DNA of 34,945 nucleotides from Aquihabitans sp. (GCA_025353965.1 JANXNS010000143.1:1-34945), one strand, 5' to 3'; shown: positions 7,925-16,817, counted from the first letter of the stretch. Notes: a model not told the origin generated them from the sequence alone. A program made the numbers and translations.

Positions 7925-8920
7925 TCACCCGAGTTTGCGTTCAGCGGTGAGCCCGATGATGAGTGGGGCAACGATGCGTCGTGCCCCGGCGATGTTGGGG
8001 TGAACGCCGTCGTCCTCGCGTACCTTGACTTGTCCGCCGGACCCGTCGGGCAGGTAGGCGGCGTAGACGCCGTCCGGCGAAAGTGCCGGGAGCGTATCGA
8101 TGTAGTGCGCCCATGGCCGGGCGGCGATCTCGGTTCGCGCCGCCCGGGCCATCCCCGGTGCGGCCTGCTCGATGTCTCCCCTAGCGGTCTTGGGCAGCCC
8201 GATCCAGTACACGGTTCGGTTGGGGCCCTTCGCGGCGTTGAGCACCTGGGCGACCCGGCGCTGGTACTCCGCCGCCCATTCCGGCGACCCGACCGACACC
8301 CGGCCATCATCAGTGGTCATGTCCTGAGCGTCGTTGCCGCCAAAGCCGACCACGATCACCTCAGGGTTGTAGGCGGCCATATCCTCGCGAATTCGCGCCG
8401 GCCAGTTGAAGCTGTCCGGCCGAGCCAGACCGGTGCTGATTTTCCAGTCTTCGGTGATCTTGATGGGCTTGCCATCCAGCCCCTGGGTGAGAGCGGGGCC
8501 GATCCAGCCCATGAGCGAGTCGCCGGCCACCAATACCCGGACCGGATCTGTGGGCGTGGGCGTGCGGTAACTGGGCGGGGTGGTGGTGGTGGTAGTCGCG
8601 TTGGGAATGGTCGGGGGTGCGGTCACCACGGTTCTGGCGTCGCTCGGGGGTGGGGGCAGCTTGTTGCCCGTTCGCTCGGCGATGAGTTTGCGGGGCCGGT
8701 TCAGGCGTGTGGCATCGCTGATGGCTTTGATGGGGCCGGTGATGTGCAGTGCCCAGGACCGTTGCCAGCCGAACGGTTGGGTGTGCGCGGTGTTGTCGAT
8801 CCGATCGGCGTTGAGGAAGAAGCCGACCACCAACGCCACCAGGATCACCATGATCGCCTGGCCCGCGGGGACCCGTTCGCGCTCCTCGGGTTCTGGGGGG
8901 AAGTTGTGTTCGTCGGTCAT
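7925..8920 (-). CDS. Membrane-anchored SGNH/GDSL hydrolase-family protein (DUF459-like)
   Basis: This 331-aa protein has a short cytoplasmic tail, one membrane helix (about 22-36) and an extracytoplasmic domain. A Pro/Thr-rich linker (about 88-124, with a run of six threonines) separates helix and domain. The SGNH catalytic blocks are visible as VAGDSLMGW (S135), GFGGNDAQD (N197) and DGVHPN (D304, H307). Such domains act as esterases or as O-acetyltransferases in cell-surface sugar modification. It starts four bases after the MBOAT stop. MBOAT plus SGNH pairs are a known arrangement for moving acetyl groups across the membrane, as in alginate and peptidoglycan acetylation systems. The acceptor here is unknown. 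The ATG at 8920 is chosen because an upstream start would extend into the MBOAT gene. Confidence 0.85.
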   Translation of the reverse strand: MTDEHNFPPEPEERERVPAGQAIMVILVALVVGFFLNADRIDNTAHTQPFGWQRSWALHITGPIKAISDATRLNRPRKLIAERTGNKLPPPPSDARTVVTAPPTIPNATTTTTTPPSYRTPTPTDPVRVLVAGDSLMGWIGPALTQGLDGKPIKITEDWKISTGLARPDSFNWPARIREDMAAYNPEVIVVGFGGNDAQDMTTDDGRVSVGSPEWAAEYQRRVAQVLNAAKGPNRTVYWIGLPKTARGDIEQAAPGMARAARTEIAARPWAHYIDTLPALSPDGVYAAYLPDGSGGQVKVREDDGVHPNIAGARRIVAPLIIGLTAERKLG

Positions 8921-8924
8921 GTGA

Positions 8925-10550
8925 TCAGAAAGCGAAGTAGATGAAAGGGGCAACGCCAGCGGGGGCGAGGGAGTTGGTGAGCGCCAGCCAAAAGGCCAGG
9001 ACAACGCCTTGTTTCCAGACCGGCATGCGGGAGAAGTACGCCTGAGCTTTGCCCACCGCCCCCGACGGTACGAACTGGAGGGCGAGGAAGAGCGCAATGG
9101 TGGCCATCACCATGAGGTTCAACCCAGAGCCGGTGCCGAAATGGAACAGGCGAGCCAGCACGGCGCGGGCGTCGGTGACGGTTGGTGAGCGGAAGAACAC
9201 CCATCCGAGGCAGACGACGTGGAAGGTGACCAGGCGGCCGAGCCAGATGCGGGTGGTCGGCGACAACCCAGACAGGTTCCACCGGCCGGGGGTGGTTCGG
9301 TCCTTGAGGATCCGTTCGGCCGCTAGCCATCCACCGTGGAGCGCGCCCCAAACGATGAACGTCCAGGCCGCTCCGTGCCAAAGCCCACCAATCAGCATGG
9401 TCAGGAACAGGTTGACCATGGACCGGTTTGGCCCGAGTTGGTTTCCGCCGAGTGGGATGTAGAGGTAGTCCCGTAGCCAACGCGACAGGGTCATATGCCA
9501 GCGCCGCCAGAAATCTTGCAGTGTGGCGGCGGTGTACGGCGCGTTGAAGTTCTGCGGGAACCGGAAGCCAAGGAGCAGGGCCAGACCAATGGCCATGTCG
9601 GTGTAGCCGGAGAAGTCGCAGTAGATCTGGATCGCGTAGCTGTAGATGCCGAGCAGGGTGTCGAACGACTGGTGGTTTTTGGGGATGCGGAAGACAGGGT
9701 CCACGCTGGCGCTGGCCAGGTAGCTGGATACAACAACCTTCTTGAACAGGCCCACGGCGATCAGCCAGAAGGCCAGGCCACTGTCGACCCGCCGAGAATC
9801 TCGGGGGACCCGCAACTGCGGGAGGAACTCTGAGGCCCGCACGATGGGCCCGGCCACCAGGTGCGGGAAGAAGGAGAGGTAGACGGCGAACTCCAGCAGC
9901 GGAACAGGGCGGAGCTTGCGGCGGTAGGTATCGATCACGTAGCTGAGCGCCTGGAACGTGAAGAACGAGATGCCCACGGGCGGGATGAGCGCCCGGGCCG
10001 GGGGGGCGAAATTGATGCCGAAGGGTTCAAGAATGCTCGATGCACTCTCGGTGAAGAAACCTTTGTATTTGAACCAGCCGAGGACGCCGAGGTTCAGGGC
10101 AACAGCCCCGATGAGCCACGCTCGGCGGATGCTTTGGTCGTCGTGGGTTTCGATGATCTTGGCCAACACCTGGTTGACCACGGTCGACGCCGCCAGCAGG
10201 GCAACGAAGTGCCAGTCGTAGTTGCCGTAGAAGACATAGCTGGCGAAGAGCATGAAGACGTTCCACCGGGTGAGCCCCGTGAGCTCGAACCAGCGCACGA
10301 CCCCCAAGCCGGCCAAGCCGAGCGAGACCAGCCCCAAGATGACCTTGACCGCCGTGGGCCACCCATCGCTCGGGGCCAGCGGGCCGAGTAGGGCGGCGGC
10401 TCCCAGTAGCCCCGCAGGAATGAGCCACGATTGGCCGTGGTCTTCTCTGTGGGCGCGCCGACGGGCACGTCCGGGCAGCGGCATGAGTAGCCAACTCGCC
10501 GGCATAACGATGGCGAAGAAGATCGCGAAACGAATGGTGGGGAAGAGCAC
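8925..10550 (-). CDS. MBOAT-family O-acyltransferase (AlgI-like)
   Basis: This 541-aa polytopic membrane protein belongs to the membrane-bound O-acyltransferase family. It probably hands an acyl group, usually acetyl, to a cell-envelope glycan. Family blocks are PVGISFFTFQALSYVIDTYR (191-210), FFPHLVAGPI (227-236), a segment from QDFWRRWHMTLSRWL (345-359) on to YIPLGGN (364-370), and GGLWHGAAWTF (388-398), where H392 is the presumed catalytic histidine. The GTG at 10550 gives the usual short N-terminus (MLFPTIRFAIFF). It is followed after four bases by the SGNH gene, and the two are probably one operon. The 130 bases upstream (10551-10680) must hold its promoter, but I cannot place it with confidence. 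Confidence 0.9.
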   Translation of the reverse strand: MLFPTIRFAIFFAIVMPASWLLMPLPGRARRRAHREDHGQSWLIPAGLLGAAALLGPLAPSDGWPTAVKVILGLVSLGLAGLGVVRWFELTGLTRWNVFMLFASYVFYGNYDWHFVALLAASTVVNQVLAKIIETHDDQSIRRAWLIGAVALNLGVLGWFKYKGFFTESASSILEPFGINFAPPARALIPPVGISFFTFQALSYVIDTYRRKLRPVPLLEFAVYLSFFPHLVAGPIVRASEFLPQLRVPRDSRRVDSGLAFWLIAVGLFKKVVVSSYLASASVDPVFRIPKNHQSFDTLLGIYSYAIQIYCDFSGYTDMAIGLALLLGFRFPQNFNAPYTAATLQDFWRRWHMTLSRWLRDYLYIPLGGNQLGPNRSMVNLFLTMLIGGLWHGAAWTFIVWGALHGGWLAAERILKDRTTPGRWNLSGLSPTTRIWLGRLVTFHVVCLGWVFFRSPTVTDARAVLARLFHFGTGSGLNLMVMATIALFLALQFVPSGAVGKAQAYFSRMPVWKQGVVLAFWLALTNSLAPAGVAPFIYFAF

Positions 10551-10680
10551 GGGTGGCCGAGGTTCGCCTAGTGGTCGAAGGAGGAAAGGGGAGCGTTCTG
10601 GGCCATCTGGGCCGTTGGGGAGTTTCGCGTAGGTGCCCCCTCAAATGGTGTTTCTGTACCTAGCTGTTTGCTCGCCGAGG

Positions 10681-11781
10681 TCACGCGCTCGGGTCACTCA
10701 GCACCTCGTCCAGGGTCACAACTCGGCCTTCGGCGATCGAGCGCTGGGCGGCGACTCCCATGGCAACTGACCAAAGACCCTCCTCGAGGCCCACGCCCGC
10801 GCCCGTTCCGGACTGGATGGCGGCCAGGAAGTCCAGGTGTTCGAGGTAGCTGGACCCATGGTGGAATCCTTCGTAGGCCACTCGCGAATCAAAGATCTCC
10901 TCCGTCCGGATGCCGCGTCGGCCGTCGGCTCTGGCCCCGATTCGCACGGTTGCTTCCGGCAGGAACGCCTCCACCTTGCCAAGTGGGCCCACCACCGAGA
11001 CCTCTTCTTGGTGTTGGCTGGCCTCGGCAAACATGCAGAGGTCGAGCAAGGCCCGAGCACCGCATTCGTAGTCGACGATCACGAAGGCGTTGTCCAGAAT
11101 GTCTGGCACTTCGCCGTCGTAGGCCTCATGGAGATGGTTCACGTCCTGCGCGCCGGAGGCCAGGACTCGGACCGGACGGTCGTTGGTGACCTGATTCATC
11201 AGGTCGAAGAAGTGGCAGCATTTCTCCACGAGGGTGCCGCCGGTGTTTCGATTGAAACGGTTCCAGTGGCCCACCTTCTCCAGGAACGGGAACCGGTGCT
11301 CACGGATGGCCACCATGGCGGGCCGGCCCACCGCACCCGCCCGCACTTCCTGGAGTAGCCGGGCGATCGGCGGCATGTATCGGTATTCCAGGCCCACCCA
11401 CACAATTCCGGTGCGGCCTCGAGCGGCGGCAATCACCTCCTGGCAGTGGCCAACCGTGGTGCACAGCGGCTTCTCCACCAACACGTGGAGGTCGGTGGCC
11501 AACACGTCGTTCAGGACGGCCTGGTGGGTCATATTGGGCGTGGCGATCACCACGGCATCCACCAGGCCCGATGTGATCAGGTCCTGGTGGTTGGTGAACA
11601 CTTCGAAGTTGCTCTTACCCTCATCGGCTGCCACCGCAAAATCACGGCTGGGGCCATTGGGGTCAGCGATGGCGGTCACCTGAGCGCCAGCAACGTGGTG
11701 CAGGTTCCATAGGTGTTCAACTCCCATCATCCCGGTGCCGATGATTCCGTACCGAATGCTGTCGCTCCTGGTCCCAACCAT
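10681..11781 (-). CDS. Gfo/Idh/MocA-family NAD(P)-dependent oxidoreductase
   Basis: This 366-aa cytoplasmic dehydrogenase probably oxidises or reduces a sugar, inositol or related polyol. The N-terminal Rossmann domain has YGIIGTGMMG (11-20) as the dinucleotide loop, and ATPNMTH plus EKPL (103-106) are typical family motifs. The C-terminal alpha/beta domain carries the family GGTLVEKCCHFFDL region with the likely active-site histidine. The ATG at 11781 is chosen; an upstream start at 11814 would leave almost no room for the divergent aldo/keto reductase promoter. Only 37 bases separate the two divergent start codons, so their promoters overlap. The substrate cannot be inferred. Confidence 0.9.
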   Translation of the reverse strand: MVGTRSDSIRYGIIGTGMMGVEHLWNLHHVAGAQVTAIADPNGPSRDFAVAADEGKSNFEVFTNHQDLITSGLVDAVVIATPNMTHQAVLNDVLATDLHVLVEKPLCTTVGHCQEVIAAARGRTGIVWVGLEYRYMPPIARLLQEVRAGAVGRPAMVAIREHRFPFLEKVGHWNRFNRNTGGTLVEKCCHFFDLMNQVTNDRPVRVLASGAQDVNHLHEAYDGEVPDILDNAFVIVDYECGARALLDLCMFAEASQHQEEVSVVGPLGKVEAFLPEATVRIGARADGRRGIRTEEIFDSRVAYEGFHHGSSYLEHLDFLAAIQSGTGAGVGLEEGLWSVAMGVAAQRSIAEGRVVTLDEVLSDPSA

Positions 11782-11804
11782 GACGCCAGCCTGGCAGAGG
11801 CCGG

Positions 11805-11810
11805 TACGCT
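11805..11810 (+). promoter_or_regulatory. -10 hexamer for the aldo/keto reductase unit
   Basis: TACGCT matches TANNNT and ends eight bases before the GTG at 11819, predicting a leaderless or nearly leaderless mRNA. It sits in the 37-base gap between two divergent genes. Confidence 0.55.
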
Positions 11811-11818
11811 CCACCGCC

Positions 11819-12736
11819 GTGACTGATCAATCAGAGCTGCCATCCCTTGTCGACGCGGGTGCCCGGTTGATCGGGCCGGATCAACCGGTTGGTCCGCTGG
11901 CGTTTGGGTGCTGGCGTTTTGTGGGCACCGACGTTGCCCCGGCGCGGGAGCTGATCGAAACGGCGCTGGATGAGGGCATGGACCTCATCGACACGGCCGA
12001 CATCTACGGGCTCGGGTTCGGTGGGGTTGGCTTTGGCGCGGCGGAGGAGTTGTTGGGCCGGGTGTTGGCCGAAGCCCCAGGGCTGCGCGATCGCATGGTG
12101 CTGGCTACCAAGGGTGGGATTGTCCCGGGCCGTTCGTATGACTCGTCGGCCGCTTACCTGCAGGCTGCGTGCGACGCGTCCCGGCGCCGGCTCGGCGTGG
12201 ACCTGATCGACTTGTACCAGATCCATCGCCCGGATCTTCTGGCCCATCCCGCCGAGACCGCCGAGGCGCTCGATTCCCTGGTGGCCAGTGGGGCCGTGCG
12301 CACCATCGGCGTCTCAAACTTCACCCCCGCCCAGACGGAGGCGTTGGCCGCGCACCTTGAGGCGCCGATCGTCTCGACCCAGCCGGAATTGTCGGCTGTC
12401 CACCTGGCCCCGCTCCTCGATGGCACCGGAGATCTGGCCATGCGAGCGGACCACACCGTGTTGGCCTGGAGCCCGCTGGCCGGTGGCCGCTTGGCGACCG
12501 GTGATGACCTCGATCCGGCTCTGCTGGCCGTGTTGGATCAGTTGGCCGAACGGGAAGGCGTGGATCGAGCGGCGGTGGCCGTGGCGTTCGTGCTGGCCAT
12601 GCCGTTCCGCCCGGTCGCCATCTTGGGCACGCAGTTCCCGGGGCGGTTGCGCACGGCGAGCGCGGCGTTGGACGTTCATCTGGATCGGTCCGATCTGTAC
12701 CGGGTGCTGGCGGCCGCGGGCGTGCCGCTTCCGTGA
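11819..12736 (+). CDS. Aldo/keto reductase
   Basis: This 305-aa NADPH-dependent oxidoreductase has the (beta/alpha)8 barrel of the aldo/keto reductase family. The catalytic tetrad is visible as D58 and Y63 in LIDTADIYG, K98 in LATKGG and H136 in LYQIHRPD. GVSNFTPAQ and a late LGTQFPGRL segment fit the family cofactor region. The GTG at 11819 is preferred because a -10 hexamer lies just upstream; a start at 11735 would overlap the divergent oxidoreductase gene. Its stop overlaps the GTG of the next gene as GTGA. The substrate is unknown; coupling to an SsuD-like monooxygenase suggests it may reduce an aldehyde released by that enzyme. Confidence 0.9.
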   Translation: MTDQSELPSLVDAGARLIGPDQPVGPLAFGCWRFVGTDVAPARELIETALDEGMDLIDTADIYGLGFGGVGFGAAEELLGRVLAEAPGLRDRMVLATKGGIVPGRSYDSSAAYLQAACDASRRRLGVDLIDLYQIHRPDLLAHPAETAEALDSLVASGAVRTIGVSNFTPAQTEALAAHLEAPIVSTQPELSAVHLAPLLDGTGDLAMRADHTVLAWSPLAGGRLATGDDLDPALLAVLDQLAEREGVDRAAVAVAFVLAMPFRPVAILGTQFPGRLRTASAALDVHLDRSDLYRVLAAAGVPLP

Positions 12737-13836
12737 CCGAAGAACGCGGGTTGCCCGAAGTTGCTTGGTTCGGCGCGCTGTGCGACGACGACTACGAGTT
12801 TCTCGGTGTGGCGGACCCGACGCTGGCCGCCAGCTTCGAACACTGCCGAGACATTGCGCTGGCCGCCGAGGCCAGCGGGTTCGATTCGATCCTGTTGCCC
12901 TCGGGGTATTCGCTAGGCATTGATCCCGTGGCGTTTGCCGCAGGGGTCGCCCCGATCCTGGAACGCCTGCAGCCGCTGGTTGCGGTCCGTCTGGGGGAGT
13001 TGTGGGTACCGCAGCTGGCCCGCCAGCTGGCCTCGCTCGATCAGATGTTGGGTGGTCGCCTGCTGGTGAACATCATCTCCAGCGATTTACCAGGCCAGCA
13101 GTTGGCGTCCGAGCCGCGCTATCGCCGCACGCTGGAAATCTTGACGGTGCTGCGTGCCCTCTTGGCGGGCCGGGACGTGTCGTTTCACGGCGAATTCGTG
13201 GACTTGGAGCTGGCCCCACCAAGGATTGCCACTGCCACTGCCTCCTGCCCGCCGTTCTATTTTGGCGGCCTCTCCCCGGCGGCGCGAGAGGTGGCCGCGC
13301 AAGGCGCCGATGTGTATTTGATGTGGCCAGACACGCTGCCGGCGGTGGCCGCCATCGTGAGCGATTTGCAGGCCCGGGCCGCCGCTCACGGACGGACGTT
13401 GCGGTTCGGCTACCGGGTTCACGTGATCGTCCGCGAGACAGAGTCCGAGGCTCGGGAGGCCGCTCGGCGGCTGGTGTCGAGGCTCGACGATGACACCGGC
13501 GCCGCTATCCGGGGACGTTCGCTGGATACGGCATCGGCGGGTGTTGCCCGTCAGGGCGAGCTGCGGGATGGGGCCGATGATGACGGCTATGTGGAGGACA
13601 CCCTTTGGACCGGGATTGGCCGGGGCCGTTCTGGCGCGGGAGCAGCGATCGTGGGCGACCCCGATCAGGTTCGGGGCAAGCTCGACGCCTATCGGGCGTT
13701 GGGGGTCGACTCCTTTATTCTTTCGGGCTATCCGCACCTGGATGAATGCCATCGAGTGGCCCGGCTGGTGCTGGATGACTACCCGCACGCGCCGTTGTAT
13801 GCGAACCGGGCCGTCCATGGGGTGGGACCACGCTGA
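12733..13836 (+). CDS. FMNH2-dependent alkanesulfonate monooxygenase-like protein (luciferase-like family)
   Basis: This 367-aa protein belongs to the bacterial luciferase-like flavin monooxygenases and looks closest to SsuD. SsuD splits alkanesulfonates into aldehyde and sulfite with reduced FMN and oxygen. SsuD-like segments are PFYFGGLSPAAREVAAQGADVY, FGYRVHVIVRETESEA, RLVSRLDDDTG, LWTGIGRGRSGAGAAIVGD and the near-invariant GVDSFILSGYPHLDE. The length is close to SsuD (about 380). The GTG start overlaps the preceding stop by four bases, so it is co-translated with the aldo/keto reductase. No ssuABC importer and no flavin reductase of the SsuE type is seen nearby, so the donor of reduced flavin must be elsewhere. 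Methanesulfonate or dimethylsulfone monooxygenase are related alternatives. Confidence 0.85.
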   Translation: MTEERGLPEVAWFGALCDDDYEFLGVADPTLAASFEHCRDIALAAEASGFDSILLPSGYSLGIDPVAFAAGVAPILERLQPLVAVRLGELWVPQLARQLASLDQMLGGRLLVNIISSDLPGQQLASEPRYRRTLEILTVLRALLAGRDVSFHGEFVDLELAPPRIATATASCPPFYFGGLSPAAREVAAQGADVYLMWPDTLPAVAAIVSDLQARAAAHGRTLRFGYRVHVIVRETESEAREAARRLVSRLDDDTGAAIRGRSLDTASAGVARQGELRDGADDDGYVEDTLWTGIGRGRSGAGAAIVGDPDQVRGKLDAYRALGVDSFILSGYPHLDECHRVARLVLDDYPHAPLYANRAVHGVGPR

Positions 13837-13845
13837 TCGAATTGA

Positions 13846-13851
13846 TACCAT
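13846..13851 (+). promoter_or_regulatory. Candidate -10 hexamer for sufB
   Basis: TACCAT fits TANNNT about 66 bases before the sufB start. Transcription would begin near 13858 and give a leader of about 60 bases. That leader contains a 16-base palindrome and an AGAGGA ribosome binding site (13904-13909). The leader sets sufB apart from the many apparently leaderless genes around it. Confidence 0.35.
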
Positions 13852-13872
13852 CGCCGTAGGAGAAATTCCTGA

Positions 13873-13888
13873 CCGGGTAGGTACCCGG
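13873..13888. promoter_or_regulatory. Perfect palindrome in the sufB leader, candidate operator
   Basis: CCGGGTAGGTACCCGG is a perfect inverted repeat with 7-base arms and a 2-base centre. It lies 29 bases before the sufB ATG and just downstream of a candidate -10 element, a position suited to repression. Actinobacterial suf operons are commonly controlled by an iron-sulfur repressor (SufR or another winged-helix protein). No such regulator gene is in the window, and the site does not match a consensus I can name. Confidence 0.45.
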
Positions 13889-13917
13889 GCACCCGCAACC
13901 ACCAGAGGATCATTGCG

Positions 13918-15315
13918 ATGGCTGTCACCGATCTTGACCTTGGGCGCTACAAGCTCGGCTGGTCCGACGCTGAGGACTACGTCTTCAAGCCCAAGCGAGG
14001 CCTAAACACCGACATCGTCAATGAGATGTCGTGGATGAAGGGCGAGCCGGATTGGATGCTCAAGAACCGCATGAAGAGCCTGGCGGCTTTCGAGCGGCGC
14101 CCCATGCCCAACTGGGGCGGCGACATGTCGGAGATTTTCTTCGACGAGATCTTCTATTACATCAAGCCCACCAAGTCACAGGTCGACGAGTGGGATGACC
14201 TGCCCGATGCCATCAAGGAGACCTACGAGAAGCTGGGGATTCCTGAGGCCGAGCGCAAATATCTGGCTGGTGTCACGGCTCAGTACGAGTCGGAGGTCGT
14301 GTTCCACCGCAACCGTGAAGACCTTGAGCAGATGGGCGTGATCTTCTGCGACATGGACACGGCCCTGCGCGAGCACCCGGAACTGGTCAAGCAGTACTTC
14401 GGCACGATCATCCCGGCCAACGACAATAAGTTCTCCGCGCTCAACACCGCCGTCTGGTCCGGTGGCTCATTCATCTACGTGCCGCCCGGCGTCAAGGTCG
14501 ATATGCCGCTGCAGGCCTACTTCCGCATCAATGCGGAAAATATGGGCCAGTTCGAGCGCACGCTGATCATCGCCGATGAGGGCTCCGAGGTTCACTACAT
14601 CGAGGGTTGCTCAGCCCCCACCTACACGTCGGATTCCTTGCACTCGGCCGTGGTCGAGATCATCGTGAAGCCGTCGGCTCGGGTCACCTACACCACCATC
14701 CAAAATTGGTCGAACAACGTCTTCAACCTGGTCACCAAGCGGGCTCGGGTGGAGGCGGAAGGCCATATGGAATGGATCGACGGCAACATCGGCAGCCGCC
14801 TGACCATGAAGTACCCGGCGGTGTGGCTGGTTGGCCCGAAGGCCTCGGGCGAGGTGCTTTCGGTGGCCTATGCCGGCGCCGGCCAACACCAGGACACGGG
14901 CTCCAAGATGGTGCATGCGGCGCCGGAGACCACCTCCAAGATCGTGTCCAAATCCATCTCCAAGGATGGCGGCCGCACCTCGTATCGTGGGCTCGTCCGG
15001 GTAGAAGACGGCGCCTACGGTTGCAAGAGCCACGTGCAGTGCGACGCGCTGATTTTGGACGATGATTCCACGTCAGACACCTACCCCTACATGGAGATCG
15101 GGGCCCGAGATGCCATCGTGGGCCACGAGGCAACCGTGTCCAAGGTGGCCGACGAGCAGCTCTTCTATCTCATGAGCCGAGGCCTGTCAGAAGATCGGGC
15201 CATGTCCATGGTGGTCAACGGATTCATCGAGCCGGTCACCAAGACCTTGCCCATGGAATATGCCGTTGAGTGGTCACGGCTGATCGAACTGCAGATGGAA
15301 GGCTCCGTCGGCTAG
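13918..15315 (+). CDS. sufB: Fe-S cluster assembly scaffold protein SufB
   Basis: SufB is the scaffold core of the cytoplasmic SufBCD complex that builds iron-sulfur clusters. The 465-aa length and SufB-type segments are clear: the N-terminal [19 protein letters not shown], then [36 protein letters not shown] and KARV-type beta-helix repeats. The C-terminal block [15 protein letters not shown] and [19 protein letters not shown] is also typical. The ATG at 13918 has an AGAGGA site upstream. In many actinobacteria sufB is followed directly by sufD. Here it stands alone, its TAG overlapping the stop of a convergent MOSC gene inside CTAG, and sufD lies 4.2 kb away. Confidence 0.96.
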   Translation: MAVTDLDLGRYKLGWSDAEDYVFKPKRGLNTDIVNEMSWMKGEPDWMLKNRMKSLAAFERRPMPNWGGDMSEIFFDEIFYYIKPTKSQVDEWDDLPDAIKETYEKLGIPEAERKYLAGVTAQYESEVVFHRNREDLEQMGVIFCDMDTALREHPELVKQYFGTIIPANDNKFSALNTAVWSGGSFIYVPPGVKVDMPLQAYFRINAENMGQFERTLIIADEGSEVHYIEGCSAPTYTSDSLHSAVVEIIVKPSARVTYTTIQNWSNNVFNLVTKRARVEAEGHMEWIDGNIGSRLTMKYPAVWLVGPKASGEVLSVAYAGAGQHQDTGSKMVHAAPETTSKIVSKSISKDGGRTSYRGLVRVEDGAYGCKSHVQCDALILDDDSTSDTYPYMEIGARDAIVGHEATVSKVADEQLFYLMSRGLSEDRAMSMVVNGFIEPVTKTLPMEYAVEWSRLIELQMEGSVG

Positions 15316-16130
15316 AGCAGTTCCACCGAGTCTCCCGGGCGGGCGGTGCCCGGGGTGACCACGGTGGCGTAGGCCCCCAAGTGGTTGGGTGTCATCGTGT
15401 TCAGCTCGTTCATGGCGGCGAACAGGCCTGGCTCGCGGTCGATCCCGCCGGGCTGGGCGCGTAGTGGCATGGCGCATCTCACCGTGGGGCCGTCCACGTG
15501 TAGGACGACGGAACCGACCTTGATGTCGCGGCCCATCCAGGTGCCTTCCACGAAGGCCTCGCCGGGCACATCCAGCAACAGGTTGGGGCGGAATCGGCGG
15601 ACATCCCAGTTGAGATCTGGCCGGGATGCCGCGCAGCCGGCGAGTGTTGCGGTGGTGATGAGGTGGATGTGGGCCAGATCCAAGAAGGTGTTGGCTGGCA
15701 CCGGGATCTCGTAGTACTCGGACTCGTCGTTGGGTGGATCGAACGTCATCTCAAAGGTGAGCTCGCCCGCTTCGTCCAGCCCGGCCAGGTGGACGGGCTT
15801 ACCGAGCCAGGCGGACAGCGCGTCGTCCGCTCCGGGATCGTCGAGGGCGACCGTTGTGCCATCAGGCAGCGTGATGGCGTCGTCGGTGGCCAGCCCGCTG
15901 AGCAGGGCCGAGGTTCGCTTGGCCGACATGAGGTGCCCGGTCTTGGTGTCCAACAGGGCGTGGGCTCGGTCGCCGGCGACGCCACCAGCGGTGATGGTCA
16001 ACTCGGCGGCTTCGTCGCCCTGGAACGACTTGACCGGGTAGCGCCAACAGCGGGCGACGGTGCCGAGGGGGCCTGCGGGGAGCAAAGCGGAGGCGAAGAC
16101 GTCAGCGGATTGATCAGCGGCCATCACCAT
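15312..16130 (-). CDS. MOSC domain protein
   Basis: This 272-aa protein combines the MOSC N-terminal beta-barrel with the MOSC domain, as in YiiM/YcbX- and mARC-like proteins. These bind molybdenum cofactor or handle activated sulfur and often reduce N-hydroxylated compounds. The N-terminal [10 protein letters not shown] (29-38) is the family hallmark. [10 protein letters not shown] (178-187) and the conserved cysteine C219 in [15 protein letters not shown] form the active-site region. It converges on sufB with a 4-base overlap. A link to iron-sulfur or molybdenum enzymes would be logical but is inferred from position alone. The ATG at 16130 has no clear ribosome site; nearby in-frame ATG at 16124 is an alternative. 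Confidence 0.87.
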   Translation of the reverse strand: MVMAADQSADVFASALLPAGPLGTVARCWRYPVKSFQGDEAAELTITAGGVAGDRAHALLDTKTGHLMSAKRTSALLSGLATDDAITLPDGTTVALDDPGADDALSAWLGKPVHLAGLDEAGELTFEMTFDPPNDESEYYEIPVPANTFLDLAHIHLITTATLAGCAASRPDLNWDVRRFRPNLLLDVPGEAFVEGTWMGRDIKVGSVVLHVDGPTVRCAMPLRAQPGGIDREPGLFAAMNELNTMTPNHLGAYATVVTPGTARPGDSVELL

Positions 16131-16308
16131 GGCTACCAGTCGTCGGGCCTTGCAGCTTCGGATGGCCCCTTCCGGTGGAGACGGTGCCGTCGCTGGGAAG
16201 TACGCCTACCTCTATGCGGCTTCCGCACCGGCAAGATCGCCACCGAGTGCGAGGCATCGGCGCCGGGTAGGTTGTTCCACGGCATGAGGTTTAGACGGGG
16301 AGCGGGCA

Positions 16309-16803
16309 ATGACCGAGACGCAGTCGGGCCATGCGCTTACTAAGGCGGGCGCCGTTGGGGTGATCATTGGTGGTGCTTACGGCGTCGTGGTCATGGGCCT
16401 CGGCCTTTGGGGCGCCGCTGAGGAGTCGTATCCGTTGTTCTTCGGATTACGCCTTAGGGGCGATTCGGGCTATCCCTTTCCCGACCCGAACATAGCTGCG
16501 CTCGGCGTGCTCATTGCGGTCCTAGGGGCAACGTTTGCCGCCATTTTCGTGAAGACCGCAACCGGCTCGGCCGCTGCCCGCCGCGCCGCCATCGCCGGTC
16601 TGGCCCTTGTTGTGGTCGGCGCTGGGTGGACCGCTCAAGTGGCGAGCGGTAGCCGGCGATGCGCATTCGAGTCCTACAGCGAGACCAACCACTGCATGTC
16701 GGGAACCGCGGCGACTTTGCGGGACTTCGTGATCCTGGCAGTGCCAGCGTTGGTCGCTCTCGGATGTCTCACGTTTCGTCGTGCCCGACGACGCTCGGAC
16801 TGA
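16309..16803 (+). CDS. Small four-helix membrane protein of unknown function
   Basis: I do not recognise this 164-aa protein. Four hydrophobic segments are visible at about 13-34, 61-81, 92-112 and 138-155. Two cysteines (C118, C129) sit in the loop between helices 3 and 4 and could form a disulfide if the loop faces outward. The C-terminus is basic (RRARRRSD), expected on the cytoplasmic side. A purine-rich stretch (GGGGAGCGGG) just before the ATG at 16309 could serve as ribosome site. It ends 14 bases from the convergent Ddn-like gene. The 178 bases before it (16131-16308) show no convincing gene or signal. Confidence 0.7.
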   Translation: MTETQSGHALTKAGAVGVIIGGAYGVVVMGLGLWGAAEESYPLFFGLRLRGDSGYPFPDPNIAALGVLIAVLGATFAAIFVKTATGSAAARRAAIAGLALVVVGAGWTAQVASGSRRCAFESYSETNHCMSGTAATLRDFVILAVPALVALGCLTFRRARRRSD

Positions 16804-16817
16804 ACGCCGGAAGGGAC

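Noticed and set aside
7844-8944. 366-aa plus-strand frame over the SGNH gene
   Set aside because: The minus-strand protein has a membrane helix and all SGNH blocks; the plus frame is Gly/Arg/Val-rich without domain features.
16160-16285. 41-codon frame in the gap between the MOSC and 164-aa genes
   Set aside because: No ribosome site, no motif, and composition like non-coding GC-rich sequence.
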